A stretch of 5,712 nucleotides of DNA, from positions 1 to 5,712 of the forward strand of contig JALVUB010000214.1 of NCBI GenBank assembly GCA_027023915.1, read 5' to 3'. The stretch comes from Sedimenticola sp. (GTDB lineage: Bacteria; Pseudomonadota; Gammaproteobacteria; Chromatiales; Chromatiaceae). This document shows, one piece after another, positions 1 through 5,712 of this stretch. Positions within the stretch are counted from its first letter, which is position 1; each line of letters starts with the position of its first letter. The notes below the pieces were generated by a model. The model ran no database searches and was not told the DNA's origin. It saw nothing but the letters and a program-made list of their open reading frames with translations. A program made the position numbers and the translations under genes.

Positions 1-1
1 A

Positions 2-1366
2 GTGCACAGCACCGGCAGTTTTATCGGGGTCGATCGTGAGTTGCCCTGGATGGACAGGAAATGTTTGGAAAAGGTCGGGCTGGATCCGAAAGGGGATCTC
101 TATCTACCCGACGACGCTGTTTTCTGCGGTGACCTGGAACCGGCCAATCTCAATCGGCTCTCCCAGTGCTGGATTCGTCTTACCGGCAAACATGGCGGTT
201 CGGGAGGGCTGGGACGCATATTCCATGTGGGTGGGGGCAGGCGTGCCGCCGATTACGCGCCTATGGCGGAGTTGACCCGGGGGTTTGAAAAAGCGCCCAG
301 TGCCACCCTGGGCAAGTTTGATTTCGATCAGTTGCTCAACTGGCTGGCGGTCAACGTGATTGTTGGGGAGAGCGACACCTATAACAAGAACTATTTTCTG
401 TATCGATCCCCTGAAGACCGCTGGCTGGTCATTCCCTGGGATTACGATCTCACTTTCGGGCGTATTGCCGATATTGACGCGCCTTTTCCCAAAACCATCT
501 ACAACGACAATTTCAGTTATCTCATGCCGCCAAACATTGGCGCGGGCAATCCGCTGAAGGACTTGGTGATGAATGACCCGGTGCTGTTTGAAAAGCTTCG
601 GCGTCGCATCGGTCACCTGCTGGGAATCAAGCGGGACAAGGCGCCGGAGGCGGCTTTCGGCTGGTTTTCCCCCGCCCGTTTTCTTACCCGAATCGACGGT
701 CTTTCGCACTTGCTCGAGGGAGACCTTTCCAGGGATCTCTATCGAAAAATACCCGCCAGTCAGCGACAGGACGAACTGGAAGCGCTCCGGTGGTATGGCG
801 TGATGCGCTATCACCATTTGGAATCCCTGCTTTTCAAACCCAACGAATTTGGCACCATCCGTTGGGTGCCCTACGCAAACATGCCTCTTTTGCTGAAGAG
901 CTATCCGGACAATCCGGCGCTTGATCTCCATGTGATCCGCCCCGCCGGGAAGACAGGGCAGTGGTGGACGCCGGTGGAAGGGTGGCTTGCCCATCCGCTG
1001 GGGTTGGTGCGCAATGCGCGTGGTGGAAATTCCGACGTTCGGATGCTGGTGCGCGCTCACCATGTTCCCAGGCAACTTCCCCCAGGCGTCAGCGTGGATC
1101 AGTGTGTGAAAAGAACCTGGCTGCTTGATGTGCTGGACGGTAGCCCGGTGACTCTCGACCTGCGCCTCGCCTATCAACAAGAAAACCTCAGGACGACCGA
1201 GCGTCCCGCTGGCGATGAGAACGGGTTGCGCTTGTGGCTTCAACAAAACGGCACCTGGCGCGGTCTTCCCACAGTGGTTTACCCATTGGCCAATGTGGTG
1301 CGTAGTGACAGAGTCACTATCAAGCCGGGCAGCGTAAGCCGCTTGGTGGCTTGTCAAGGCCGTTGA
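2..1366 (+). CDS. CotH-family protein kinase-like protein (5' end truncated by window)
   Basis: The reading frame is already open at the window edge and ends in TGA at 1364-1366, giving 454 visible residues. The visible N-terminus (GSFIGV, then MDRKCLEKVGLDPKGDLY) matches the middle of CotH proteins, so the real start lies upstream; the GTG at base 2 is only the first usable codon. The diagnostic core is at about residues 111-153: GESDTYNKNYFLY (putative catalytic Asp125 and metal-binding Asn130), then WDYDLTFG (Asp147/Asp149, the counterpart of a kinase DFG motif). CotH of Bacillus is an atypical protein kinase that phosphorylates spore-coat proteins. Homologues in non-sporulating Gram-negatives are usually exported and their substrates are mostly unknown. 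Residues from about 370 to 454 resemble a beta-rich C-terminal domain (DENGLRLWLQQNGTWRGLPT), possibly for surface or ligand contact. Whether a signal peptide exists cannot be seen here. Family assignment is firm; the substrate is unknown. Confidence 0.88.
   Translation: MHSTGSFIGVDRELPWMDRKCLEKVGLDPKGDLYLPDDAVFCGDLEPANLNRLSQCWIRLTGKHGGSGGLGRIFHVGGGRRAADYAPMAELTRGFEKAPSATLGKFDFDQLLNWLAVNVIVGESDTYNKNYFLYRSPEDRWLVIPWDYDLTFGRIADIDAPFPKTIYNDNFSYLMPPNIGAGNPLKDLVMNDPVLFEKLRRRIGHLLGIKRDKAPEAAFGWFSPARFLTRIDGLSHLLEGDLSRDLYRKIPASQRQDELEALRWYGVMRYHHLESLLFKPNEFGTIRWVPYANMPLLLKSYPDNPALDLHVIRPAGKTGQWWTPVEGWLAHPLGLVRNARGGNSDVRMLVRAHHVPRQLPPGVSVDQCVKRTWLLDVLDGSPVTLDLRLAYQQENLRTTERPAGDENGLRLWLQQNGTWRGLPTVVYPLANVVRSDRVTIKPGSVSRLVACQGR
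1303..1319. repeat. Perfect 7-bp inverted repeat with 3-nt centre inside the CotH gene
   Basis: TAGTGAC (1303-1309) and GTCACTA (1313-1319) are exact reverse complements separated by AGA. The repeat lies in the coding sequence about 80 bp before the transporter start. It could form a short mRNA hairpin or be a two-fold symmetric protein site. No T-tract follows, so it is not a rho-independent terminator. The function is unknown and it may be chance. Confidence 0.5.
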
Positions 1367-1388
1367 ACGTTCACGCCTGAATTGAAGC

Positions 1389-1395
1389 AGGGAAG
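1389..1395 (+). promoter_or_regulatory. Shine-Dalgarno site deciding the GTG start of the transporter
   Basis: AGGGAAG lies 5 bases before the GTG at 1401. It is the best purine-rich match upstream of this frame and supports the GTG over the later in-frame ATG at 1485-1487, which would drop the first hydrophobic segment. The 34-bp gap after the CotH stop shows no convincing promoter, which fits cotranscription with the upstream gene. Confidence 0.65.
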
Positions 1396-1400
1396 TCGAC

Positions 1401-2798
1401 GTGGAGCAGTTGCCGCTTTATACCTCTTTTGCCCTTCTGTTCAAGAACGGCTGGCCGTTGCTGCTGCTGCTGCTGCTGTTTCTCATGGAGCGGGAGGCCC
1501 GCCATCTTCAGGGTGATGAACGACGTTATGCGTTGTTGATGGCCCTTCTCTTCTTGTTGGTCATCACCGGTTACTGGATTCTGAAACCACTGAAAAAGTC
1601 GCTGTTTTTGGGCTATTACCACAGTCACCCGTTTTCGTTGTTTGGGCGACTGTTGCAGCCGGCGCAGGTAGAGTTGCTGGCAAAGGAGATCAATGTCCTT
1701 GTGGCTTTTTCAGCGGCTTTTGGGGTGTCCCTGCTGGCCCGATATCTGCGCCGTGAGCGGTTGTTGATTACAGTAACCTTGATAATGGCCGCAGGGCTTG
1801 GTTTTTCGGCGCTGTTGATAAACACCGCCCAGGCTGCCGGTGTCTGGTTCCTTTACCTGGGCGGTGATCTTTATATCACTGTTTTGGTGGCATCCTTTTT
1901 TGCTTTTCTCAACGATTCTGAAAGCCCCTGGGCGGCAAAGAACATATACGGCCTGGTAGGGGTTGGCGGAACCCTTGGGGGCTTGGTTGGCAGTTCCCTC
2001 ATGAGTGGGGTGCTACGTGACATGGGCGCCGGTTTTCAGCTTGGCAGCAGCTTTGTTCTGACTTTGCTTATGTTGCCGGTCGCATATGGTGCGGGGCGCA
2101 TTGTCCAGCGCCATCCGCCCCACATCATGACGCCGCCGGAGGCCGCCCTGGATAGGGGGGCTCACGGCTGGACAGCCAAGCTGGCCGCTTTGTTCGGGTC
2201 GCGCTATCTGATGGCCATTGCGATCATGGTGGTGCTGTATGAAATGATATCCACCATGGTGGATTATCAGTTTTCTTCAATGATGCAGCGTTCCATTGTC
2301 TCTCACCAGCTTTCTGGCGCCTTTTCCGATGTTTACCTGGTGACCAATCTTTTCGCCGTGACTGTCCAGTTGGTGGTGACCCGTCCCCTGCTGACCCACT
2401 GGGGGCCCGGTGTGGCGCTGCTGGTGCTTCCCGCGGCGCTGTTTGTCGGTTCGTTTGGTTTTCTTTTGTATCCCGTGGTGTTGATTGGCGCCATGCTCAG
2501 CACCATCGACAACGGCTTGGCTTACTCACTGCAACAATCGGCAAAAGAACTCCTCTACGTGCCGATATCAGTGCGTGACAAGTATAAAGCAAAGTGTGTT
2601 ATTGACATTTTCGTCATGCGGGCTGCCAAAGGGGGTGCCATAGTCGTGGGGCTGATATTAAGCCTTGCATTCAGTAGGTGGCACGATTTGCGGTGGCTGA
2701 GCCTGGTGGTGATGGGGCTGATCGGTGTTTGGTTGTTGGTTATCAGTTTGCTGATCCCGGCTTACCGCAGGCGGGAAGCGCAGGCAGGCGGGGACTGA
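1401..2798 (+). CDS. Tlc/Npt-family nucleotide (ATP/ADP-type) exchange transporter-like membrane protein
   Basis: This 465-residue protein is strongly hydrophobic, with roughly 11-12 likely membrane helices (for example about 10-29, 43-61, 98-116, 122-142, 147-170, 182-203, 212-232, 269-287, 308-328, 335-365, 410-424 and 432-452). Two family signatures stand out: YWILKPLKKSLFL (58-70), the family's first-helix motif, and QQSAKELLYVPIS (378-390) followed by KYKAK, IDIF, Arg407 and Lys410. The VDYQF at 288-292 also fits. Characterised members in Rickettsia, Chlamydia and plastids swap ATP for ADP or carry other nucleotides across the inner membrane. Relatives in free-living bacteria are divergent and their substrates are mostly undetermined, so the nucleotide role is inferred from family. 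It starts with GTG behind AGGGAAG and follows the CotH gene by 34 bp, probably in one operon. An early Leu run (20-26) sits in the first helix. Databases may label it only as an MFS or NTP/NDP exchange transporter. Confidence 0.82.
   Translation: MEQLPLYTSFALLFKNGWPLLLLLLLFLMEREARHLQGDERRYALLMALLFLLVITGYWILKPLKKSLFLGYYHSHPFSLFGRLLQPAQVELLAKEINVLVAFSAAFGVSLLARYLRRERLLITVTLIMAAGLGFSALLINTAQAAGVWFLYLGGDLYITVLVASFFAFLNDSESPWAAKNIYGLVGVGGTLGGLVGSSLMSGVLRDMGAGFQLGSSFVLTLLMLPVAYGAGRIVQRHPPHIMTPPEAALDRGAHGWTAKLAALFGSRYLMAIAIMVVLYEMISTMVDYQFSSMMQRSIVSHQLSGAFSDVYLVTNLFAVTVQLVVTRPLLTHWGPGVALLVLPAALFVGSFGFLLYPVVLIGAMLSTIDNGLAYSLQQSAKELLYVPISVRDKYKAKCVIDIFVMRAAKGGAIVVGLILSLAFSRWHDLRWLSLVVMGLIGVWLLVISLLIPAYRRREAQAGGD
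1461..1478 (+). repeat. (CTG)6 trinucleotide repeat encoding leucines
   Basis: Six perfect CTG codons in tandem, preceded by a TTG, encode Leu20-Leu26 in the first predicted membrane helix of the transporter. Changes in copy number would lengthen or shorten the helix by whole residues without a frameshift. It is probably a simple consequence of a leucine-rich helix. Confidence 0.8.
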
Positions 2799-2804
2799 GG
2801 CTTT

Positions 2805-3677
2805 TCAACGCCATTCTCGTACCACCGGCGCCATCAGTTCCGCCAGCCCGATATGGTTGGTGGGGTGAGGGATGGTGTCGCAGCTCCACACTTGGTCCAC
2901 GCCGGCGGCGGACAACCGTTCCAGGGCGTCGCCGACGAAGAGGGCGTGGGTGACGAGCACCGAGATCGAAGCAGGTGAAAAGGGTTTCAGGGCGCGGGCG
3001 GTGACCTCCAGGGTGCGGCCGGTGCTGGCCACGTCGTCCACCAGCACCAGGTGGCGGCCGCGGTAGTCTTGGTCGGGCAGCCGGATCTCCACTTGGCGGT
3101 CGCCGCTGCGGTGCTTGCGCGCCACCACGTACTCCAGGCCCTCGTGGCGGGCGATGGCCGCCACCCACTGTTCCGACTCCTCGTCCGGCCCCACCAGCAT
3201 GGGTTGCCGCATCTCCCGTTCGAGAAAACGGGCCATGGGTTCGGTGGCGGTGAGGTTGACCGCCGTTGGCACCGGCACGGCCTCTTCCAGGTGGTGGACC
3301 CGGTGGAGATGGGCGTCCACGGTGAGGAGGCCGTCGAAGTGATCCGCCAGCAGCCGCCCGAGGATGCGCTGGCTCACCACCTCGCCGGACTGGAAGGCCT
3401 TGTCCTGGCGCATGTAGCAGAGGTAGGGCGCCACCAGCAGCAGCCGTTCCACGCCCCATTCCCGCAACTGCCCCGCCACCAGCAGCAGCTCGGTGAGCTT
3501 TTCGTTGGGCTGGAAGAGGGAACGGCAGAGAACCACACGGCGCGGCGGTACTGGCGGCAGCCGCAGCAGGCTTTCACCGTCTGGGAAATGGTGAACTCCC
3601 ACCTCGTGGTAGGACAAGCCCGTTTTTTCGGCCAGCCTTGACGCCGGTTCAGTATATTCGGGGAAGCCTATCAGCAT
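2805..3677 (-). CDS. Ribose-phosphate pyrophosphokinase (PRPP synthetase), short archaeal-like form
   Basis: This is a 290-residue cytoplasmic enzyme expected to make PRPP from ribose 5-phosphate and ATP, releasing AMP. Visible landmarks, counted from the ATG at 3677: FPDGE (31-35), APYLCYMRQDK (83-93, with the ATP-contacting Arg90-Gln91), DAHLH (121-125, with the conserved His123), Lys188-His-Arg190 as the catalytic flexible loop, and the ribose-phosphate loop VDDVASTGRT (213-222). All key classes of residue are therefore present. It is shorter than the roughly 315-residue housekeeping Prs, and its QDKAFQSGE stretch and VGDALERLSAAGV tail resemble archaeal enzymes more, so it is probably a second, specialised prs-type gene. 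The phosphorylase stop TGA (3679-3677) shares one base with the ATG; a GTG at 3680 is an alternative start giving a 4-base GTGA overlap. Either way the two genes are translationally coupled. The stop codon lies 6 bp from the transporter stop on the other strand. Confidence 0.9.
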   Translation of the reverse strand: MLIGFPEYTEPASRLAEKTGLSYHEVGVHHFPDGESLLRLPPVPPRRVVLCRSLFQPNEKLTELLLVAGQLREWGVERLLLVAPYLCYMRQDKAFQSGEVVSQRILGRLLADHFDGLLTVDAHLHRVHHLEEAVPVPTAVNLTATEPMARFLEREMRQPMLVGPDEESEQWVAAIARHEGLEYVVARKHRSGDRQVEIRLPDQDYRGRHLVLVDDVASTGRTLEVTARALKPFSPASISVLVTHALFVGDALERLSAAGVDQVWSCDTIPHPTNHIGLAELMAPVVREWR

Positions 3678-5176
3678 CACGAAATCTCATAACCGTTTTG
3701 GTGGCGGGCCGCCTCCACGGCAAAGTCGAAGTTGGCCGGAAAGTCGGCGTGAATGGTGTAGAGGGGCTCGCCCTTTTTCACCGCCTCACCCACCTTGCGG
3801 GCCAGGTCAACCCCGGCGCCCTTGTCCAGGGGGGCGCCGGCCAGGCGGGCGATGGAGGCCATCCGCAGGTTGTCGATGGCGGTCACCACGCCGTCGTGGG
3901 GCGCGGTCACCTGGTGGACCAGCCGGCCGGGATCGGGGATCTCCCGGTGGCGCCCCTGGGCGTCGATGATAGCCTCCATCTTGGCCAGGGCGCGGCCCGA
4001 ATCGAGGATGTCGCGGGCGATGAAATAACCCTGGCCGCCGCGCACGTCGGGATCGAACTCCAGGATGCGGCCGGCCAGTTGCAGCGCCTTCTCGCGCAGA
4101 TCCAGGGGCGCCCGGGGGTCGTTGCGCAGCACCTGCATCACGTCGCGGGCCTCCAGCACGGGGCCGATGCCGCGGCCGATGGGTTGGGTGCCGTCGGTAA
4201 TCACCACTTCCAGTGTTAGCCCCATGCGGTCGCCGACGAACTGGAACAGCTTGCGCAGGCGCAGGGCCTCCTGGTGGCCGCGCACCTTGGCGGTGGGCCC
4301 CAGGGGAATGTCGATGAGCAGGTGGGAGGAGCCGGCGGCCACCTTCTTGGAGAGGATGGAGGCCACCATCTGCCCCGGCGAATCCATGGAGAGGGGACGC
4401 TCCACGGCGATGAGGATGTCGTCCGCCGGCGCCAGCCGCGCGGTGCCGCCCCAGGCGAGGCAGGCGCGCTCGCGCTGCACGATCTCGTGCATCTTCCCGG
4501 GCGGGAGATCGACATCGGCCAGCACCTCCATGGTGTCGGCGGTGCCGGCGGGGGAGGTGATGGCGCGGCTGGAGGTCTTGGGCATGCAGATGCCGTGGGC
4601 CGCCACGATGGGCACGATGAGCATGGTGGTGCGGTTGCCGGGAATGCCGCCGATGCAGTGCTTGTCGGCCACCAGGGGCTCGTTCCACTCCAGCCGGTCG
4701 CCCGTCTCCACCATGGCGCGGGTGAGATGGAGCACCTCGTCCCGTTCGAAGCCGGTCTCGGCGCAGCCCACCAGGAAGGCGGCCAGCTCGATCTTGGAGT
4801 AGCGGTTCTCGACGATGTCCCGGATGATCTCCAGGTAGTCCTCGCGCGAAAGCGCCTCGCCCTCGATCTTGCGGTGAACCGCCGCCAGGGAGTGGGGCGG
4901 GGTGGCGTGGCGCACCTGAACCGGCGTGCCCGGCGGCAGGCCGAGCTGTTCGAACACCTGTTCGGAGAGGCCCAGCTCACCCGGCGCGGTGATGGCTTCG
5001 TCGTCCACGATGTTGAGCACCGCGATCACCGGGACGCCATCACCTTCCCGGTGGATCTCGATCTTGTTGAGCGCCTGGAACCCCTCGCTGTGATAGACGT
5101 TGCAGGCACGGTGCATGAAAGCGACATTCTCGCGGTAGGTGTCGATGGCGACGCGGCGCAGCTTAAGAGTGGCCAT
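3677..5176 (-). CDS. Thymidine phosphorylase family protein, long type 2 / AMP phosphorylase-like
   Basis: This 499-residue cytoplasmic phosphorylase belongs to the thymidine/pyrimidine-nucleoside phosphorylase superfamily. Its order is: an N-terminal extra domain (about 1-90) typical of the long AMP-phosphorylase-like subfamily; the helical glycosyl-transferase family 3 N-domain (about 100-165); the catalytic domain with DKHCIGGIPGNRTT (171-184) and SSRAITSPAGTAD (202-214), which bind phosphate, and SILSKKVA (273-280); and the PYNP C-terminal domain (about 420-490). Ordinary DeoA proteins have about 440 residues and lack the first domain. Reactions possible for the family are thymidine + Pi to thymine + deoxyribose 1-phosphate, or, as in archaeal AMP phosphorylase, NMP + Pi to base + ribose 1,5-bisphosphate; sequence alone does not decide. 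The ATG at 5176 is chosen because MATLKLRRVAIDTYREN begins at the usual family start. The frame extends to 5287 but would overlap the divergent gene. The Shine-Dalgarno site is weak. It is coupled to the PRPP synthetase gene downstream. Confidence 0.9.
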   Translation of the reverse strand: MATLKLRRVAIDTYRENVAFMHRACNVYHSEGFQALNKIEIHREGDGVPVIAVLNIVDDEAITAPGELGLSEQVFEQLGLPPGTPVQVRHATPPHSLAAVHRKIEGEALSREDYLEIIRDIVENRYSKIELAAFLVGCAETGFERDEVLHLTRAMVETGDRLEWNEPLVADKHCIGGIPGNRTTMLIVPIVAAHGICMPKTSSRAITSPAGTADTMEVLADVDLPPGKMHEIVQRERACLAWGGTARLAPADDILIAVERPLSMDSPGQMVASILSKKVAAGSSHLLIDIPLGPTAKVRGHQEALRLRKLFQFVGDRMGLTLEVVITDGTQPIGRGIGPVLEARDVMQVLRNDPRAPLDLREKALQLAGRILEFDPDVRGGQGYFIARDILDSGRALAKMEAIIDAQGRHREIPDPGRLVHQVTAPHDGVVTAIDNLRMASIARLAGAPLDKGAGVDLARKVGEAVKKGEPLYTIHADFPANFDFAVEAARHQNGYEIS

Positions 5177-5259
5177 GGTGGTTGAAAGTCGTTGCGGATG
5201 GCTCCATTGTGCCAGAAGATAGGGTTTGATCCTCTCATTGGAAGCTTTGGAGAGTCCCC
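5177..5259. promoter_or_regulatory. Divergent intergenic region with weak promoter candidates
   Basis: These 83 bp must hold the start signals for both the phosphorylase operon (-) and the zinc-ribbon gene (+). On the plus strand, TTGAAA (5182-5187) and CATTGT (5205-5210) are 17 bp apart and form a weak sigma70-like pair. On the minus strand, TTCCAA (5243-5238) and TATCTT (5221-5216), 16 bp apart, are an even weaker pair. Neither is convincing, and no operator repeat is clear. Confidence 0.3.
5249..5254 (+). promoter_or_regulatory. Shine-Dalgarno site of the DUF1451 gene
   Basis: GGAGAG lies 5 bases before the ATG at 5260 and fixes that start. CTCTC at 5232-5236 could pair with GAGAG (5250-5254) across a 13-nt loop and partly hide the site, but a 5-bp stem is weak evidence of control. 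Confidence 0.7.
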
Positions 5260-5712
5260 ATGAGCAAAGAAAACCTCCCACCCCCAAAAGATCCCGTTGA
5301 GTTGATAGGCCAGGCTTACGAACGATTGCTGGAAACCGCCTTGGGCGAGGCGGAAGAGAAAAACAGTCCCGGCCTGCATGGTTTTATCGATGAAGCGAAA
5401 GAAAAGCTGTCGGCCCTTGGAGAGTTCACTGAAGAAGAGCTGGAGAAGGCATCCGAATACCTCAAGCGGGATCTGCGTGACGCGGCGGCGTACATCACCG
5501 AGACCGGCGAGGATCTGAAGACCTGGCTCGGTTTCGACCTCGAGCTGCTGGAAGAGCGCATGGCCGAGGCCTTTTTCAAGGCGGCTGACCAGACCACCGT
5601 GGAGCTGAACTTGCTACGGGAGCAGGCGGAGGCGGCCGGCTACCATACCGGCGAGGTCACCGGCCCCGGCACCCTGGTGTGTGACAACTGCGGCGAGGAA
5701 CTCCATTTCCAC
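5260..5712 (+). CDS. DUF1451 (YbeL-like) zinc-ribbon protein, 3' end cut by window
   Basis: The frame runs from ATG 5260 to the window edge without a stop, giving 151 codons. Residues 10-130 are highly charged, acidic and alpha-helical, probably a helical hairpin or coiled coil (for example FTEEELEKASEYLKRDLRDA at 56-75). They are followed by GYHTGEVTGPGTLVC and Cys141-x-x-Cys144 with His149/His151. This arrangement, a helical region then Y-H-x-G-E-V and a C-terminal zinc ribbon, matches E. coli YbeL and the DUF1451 family. Family members have a second CxxC pair, which would lie just past the window. The molecular function of the family is not known. A good GGAGAG site supports the start. It is divergently arranged with the phosphorylase operon, and no functional link to it is evident. 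Confidence 0.85.
   Translation, partial: MSKENLPPPKDPVELIGQAYERLLETALGEAEEKNSPGLHGFIDEAKEKLSALGEFTEEELEKASEYLKRDLRDAAAYITETGEDLKTWLGFDLELLEERMAEAFFKAADQTTVELNLLREQAEAAGYHTGEVTGPGTLVCDNCGEELHFH

Noticed and set aside
1303..1319. CRP-type operator reading of the inverted repeat
   Set aside because: The half-sites AGTGA and TCACT are 5 bases apart, not the 6 of a CRP site, and it lies inside a coding sequence.
104..1357. Long open frame on the minus strand opposite the CotH gene
   Set aside because: The translation has no recognisable family pattern and lies fully opposite a gene with clear CotH motifs.
1364..1373. 10-bp palindrome TGAACGTTCA at the CotH stop codon
   Set aside because: Too short and without a loop or T-tract to be a terminator; no matching second site.
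2767..2794. Direct repeat GCAGGCGGG (2767-2775 and 2784-2792)
   Set aside because: Short, inside the transporter's C-terminal codons, with only two copies; likely chance in GC-rich sequence.
2743..3459. Gly/Pro/Arg-rich minus-strand frame overlapping the synthetase and the transporter end
   Set aside because: Low-complexity composition with no motifs; it is a shadow of the PRPP synthetase gene.
3807..5185. Several long open frames in other phases and on the plus strand within the phosphorylase gene
   Set aside because: They are Arg/Pro/His- or Gly/Ala/Val-rich low-complexity translations, as expected for alternative frames of a GC-rich gene. The phosphorylase frame holds every conserved motif.
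5177..5287. 37-residue N-terminal extension of the phosphorylase from an ATG at 5287
   Set aside because: It would cross the intergenic region and overlap the divergent gene's start and ribosome binding site, and the extra residues do not resemble the family.
5026..5597. Minus-strand frames opposite the DUF1451 gene
   Set aside because: Ser-rich translations without motifs, opposite a gene with a good Shine-Dalgarno site and a YbeL-like zinc-ribbon pattern.

Overview
The window looks like an ordinary chromosomal stretch from a moderately GC-rich proteobacterium, most likely a gammaproteobacterium. The best taxonomic clues are the start of a YbeL-type (DUF1451) zinc-ribbon gene at the right edge and a long 'type 2' thymidine phosphorylase in tandem with a short PRPP synthetase-like gene, a pairing I associate with gammaproteobacteria. 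No genus can be fixed from the sequence. There are no rRNA or tRNA genes, insertion sequences, integrases or CRISPR repeats.

Layout: (1) 2-1366 (+) is the 3' part of a CotH-family protein-kinase-like gene whose 5' end lies outside the window. (2) 1401-2798 (+) is a membrane transporter of the Tlc/Npt nucleotide (ATP/ADP) exchange family, 34 bp downstream and probably in the same transcript. (3) 2805-3677 (-) is a ribose-phosphate pyrophosphokinase of the short, archaeal-like kind. (4) 3677-5176 (-) is a thymidine phosphorylase/AMP phosphorylase family protein; its stop codon overlaps the start of gene 3, so genes 4 and 3 form a translationally coupled two-gene operon read right to left. (5) 5260-5712 (+) is the 5' part of the DUF1451 zinc-ribbon gene, divergent from the phosphorylase across an 83-bp intergenic region.

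The window therefore holds two functional pairs meeting tail to tail at about 2800 with only 6 bp between the stop codons. The right-hand pair has a clear biochemical theme: phosphorolysis of nucleosides or nucleoside monophosphates to phosphorylated ribose, and synthesis of PRPP. The left-hand pair couples an atypical kinase fold, usually found outside the cytoplasm in Gram-negative bacteria, with a nucleotide carrier homologue. That raises the testable idea that the carrier supplies nucleotide to the kinase. Base composition also changes near the junction: the left pair uses many T-ending and TTG codons, while the right operon is strongly G/C-ending.
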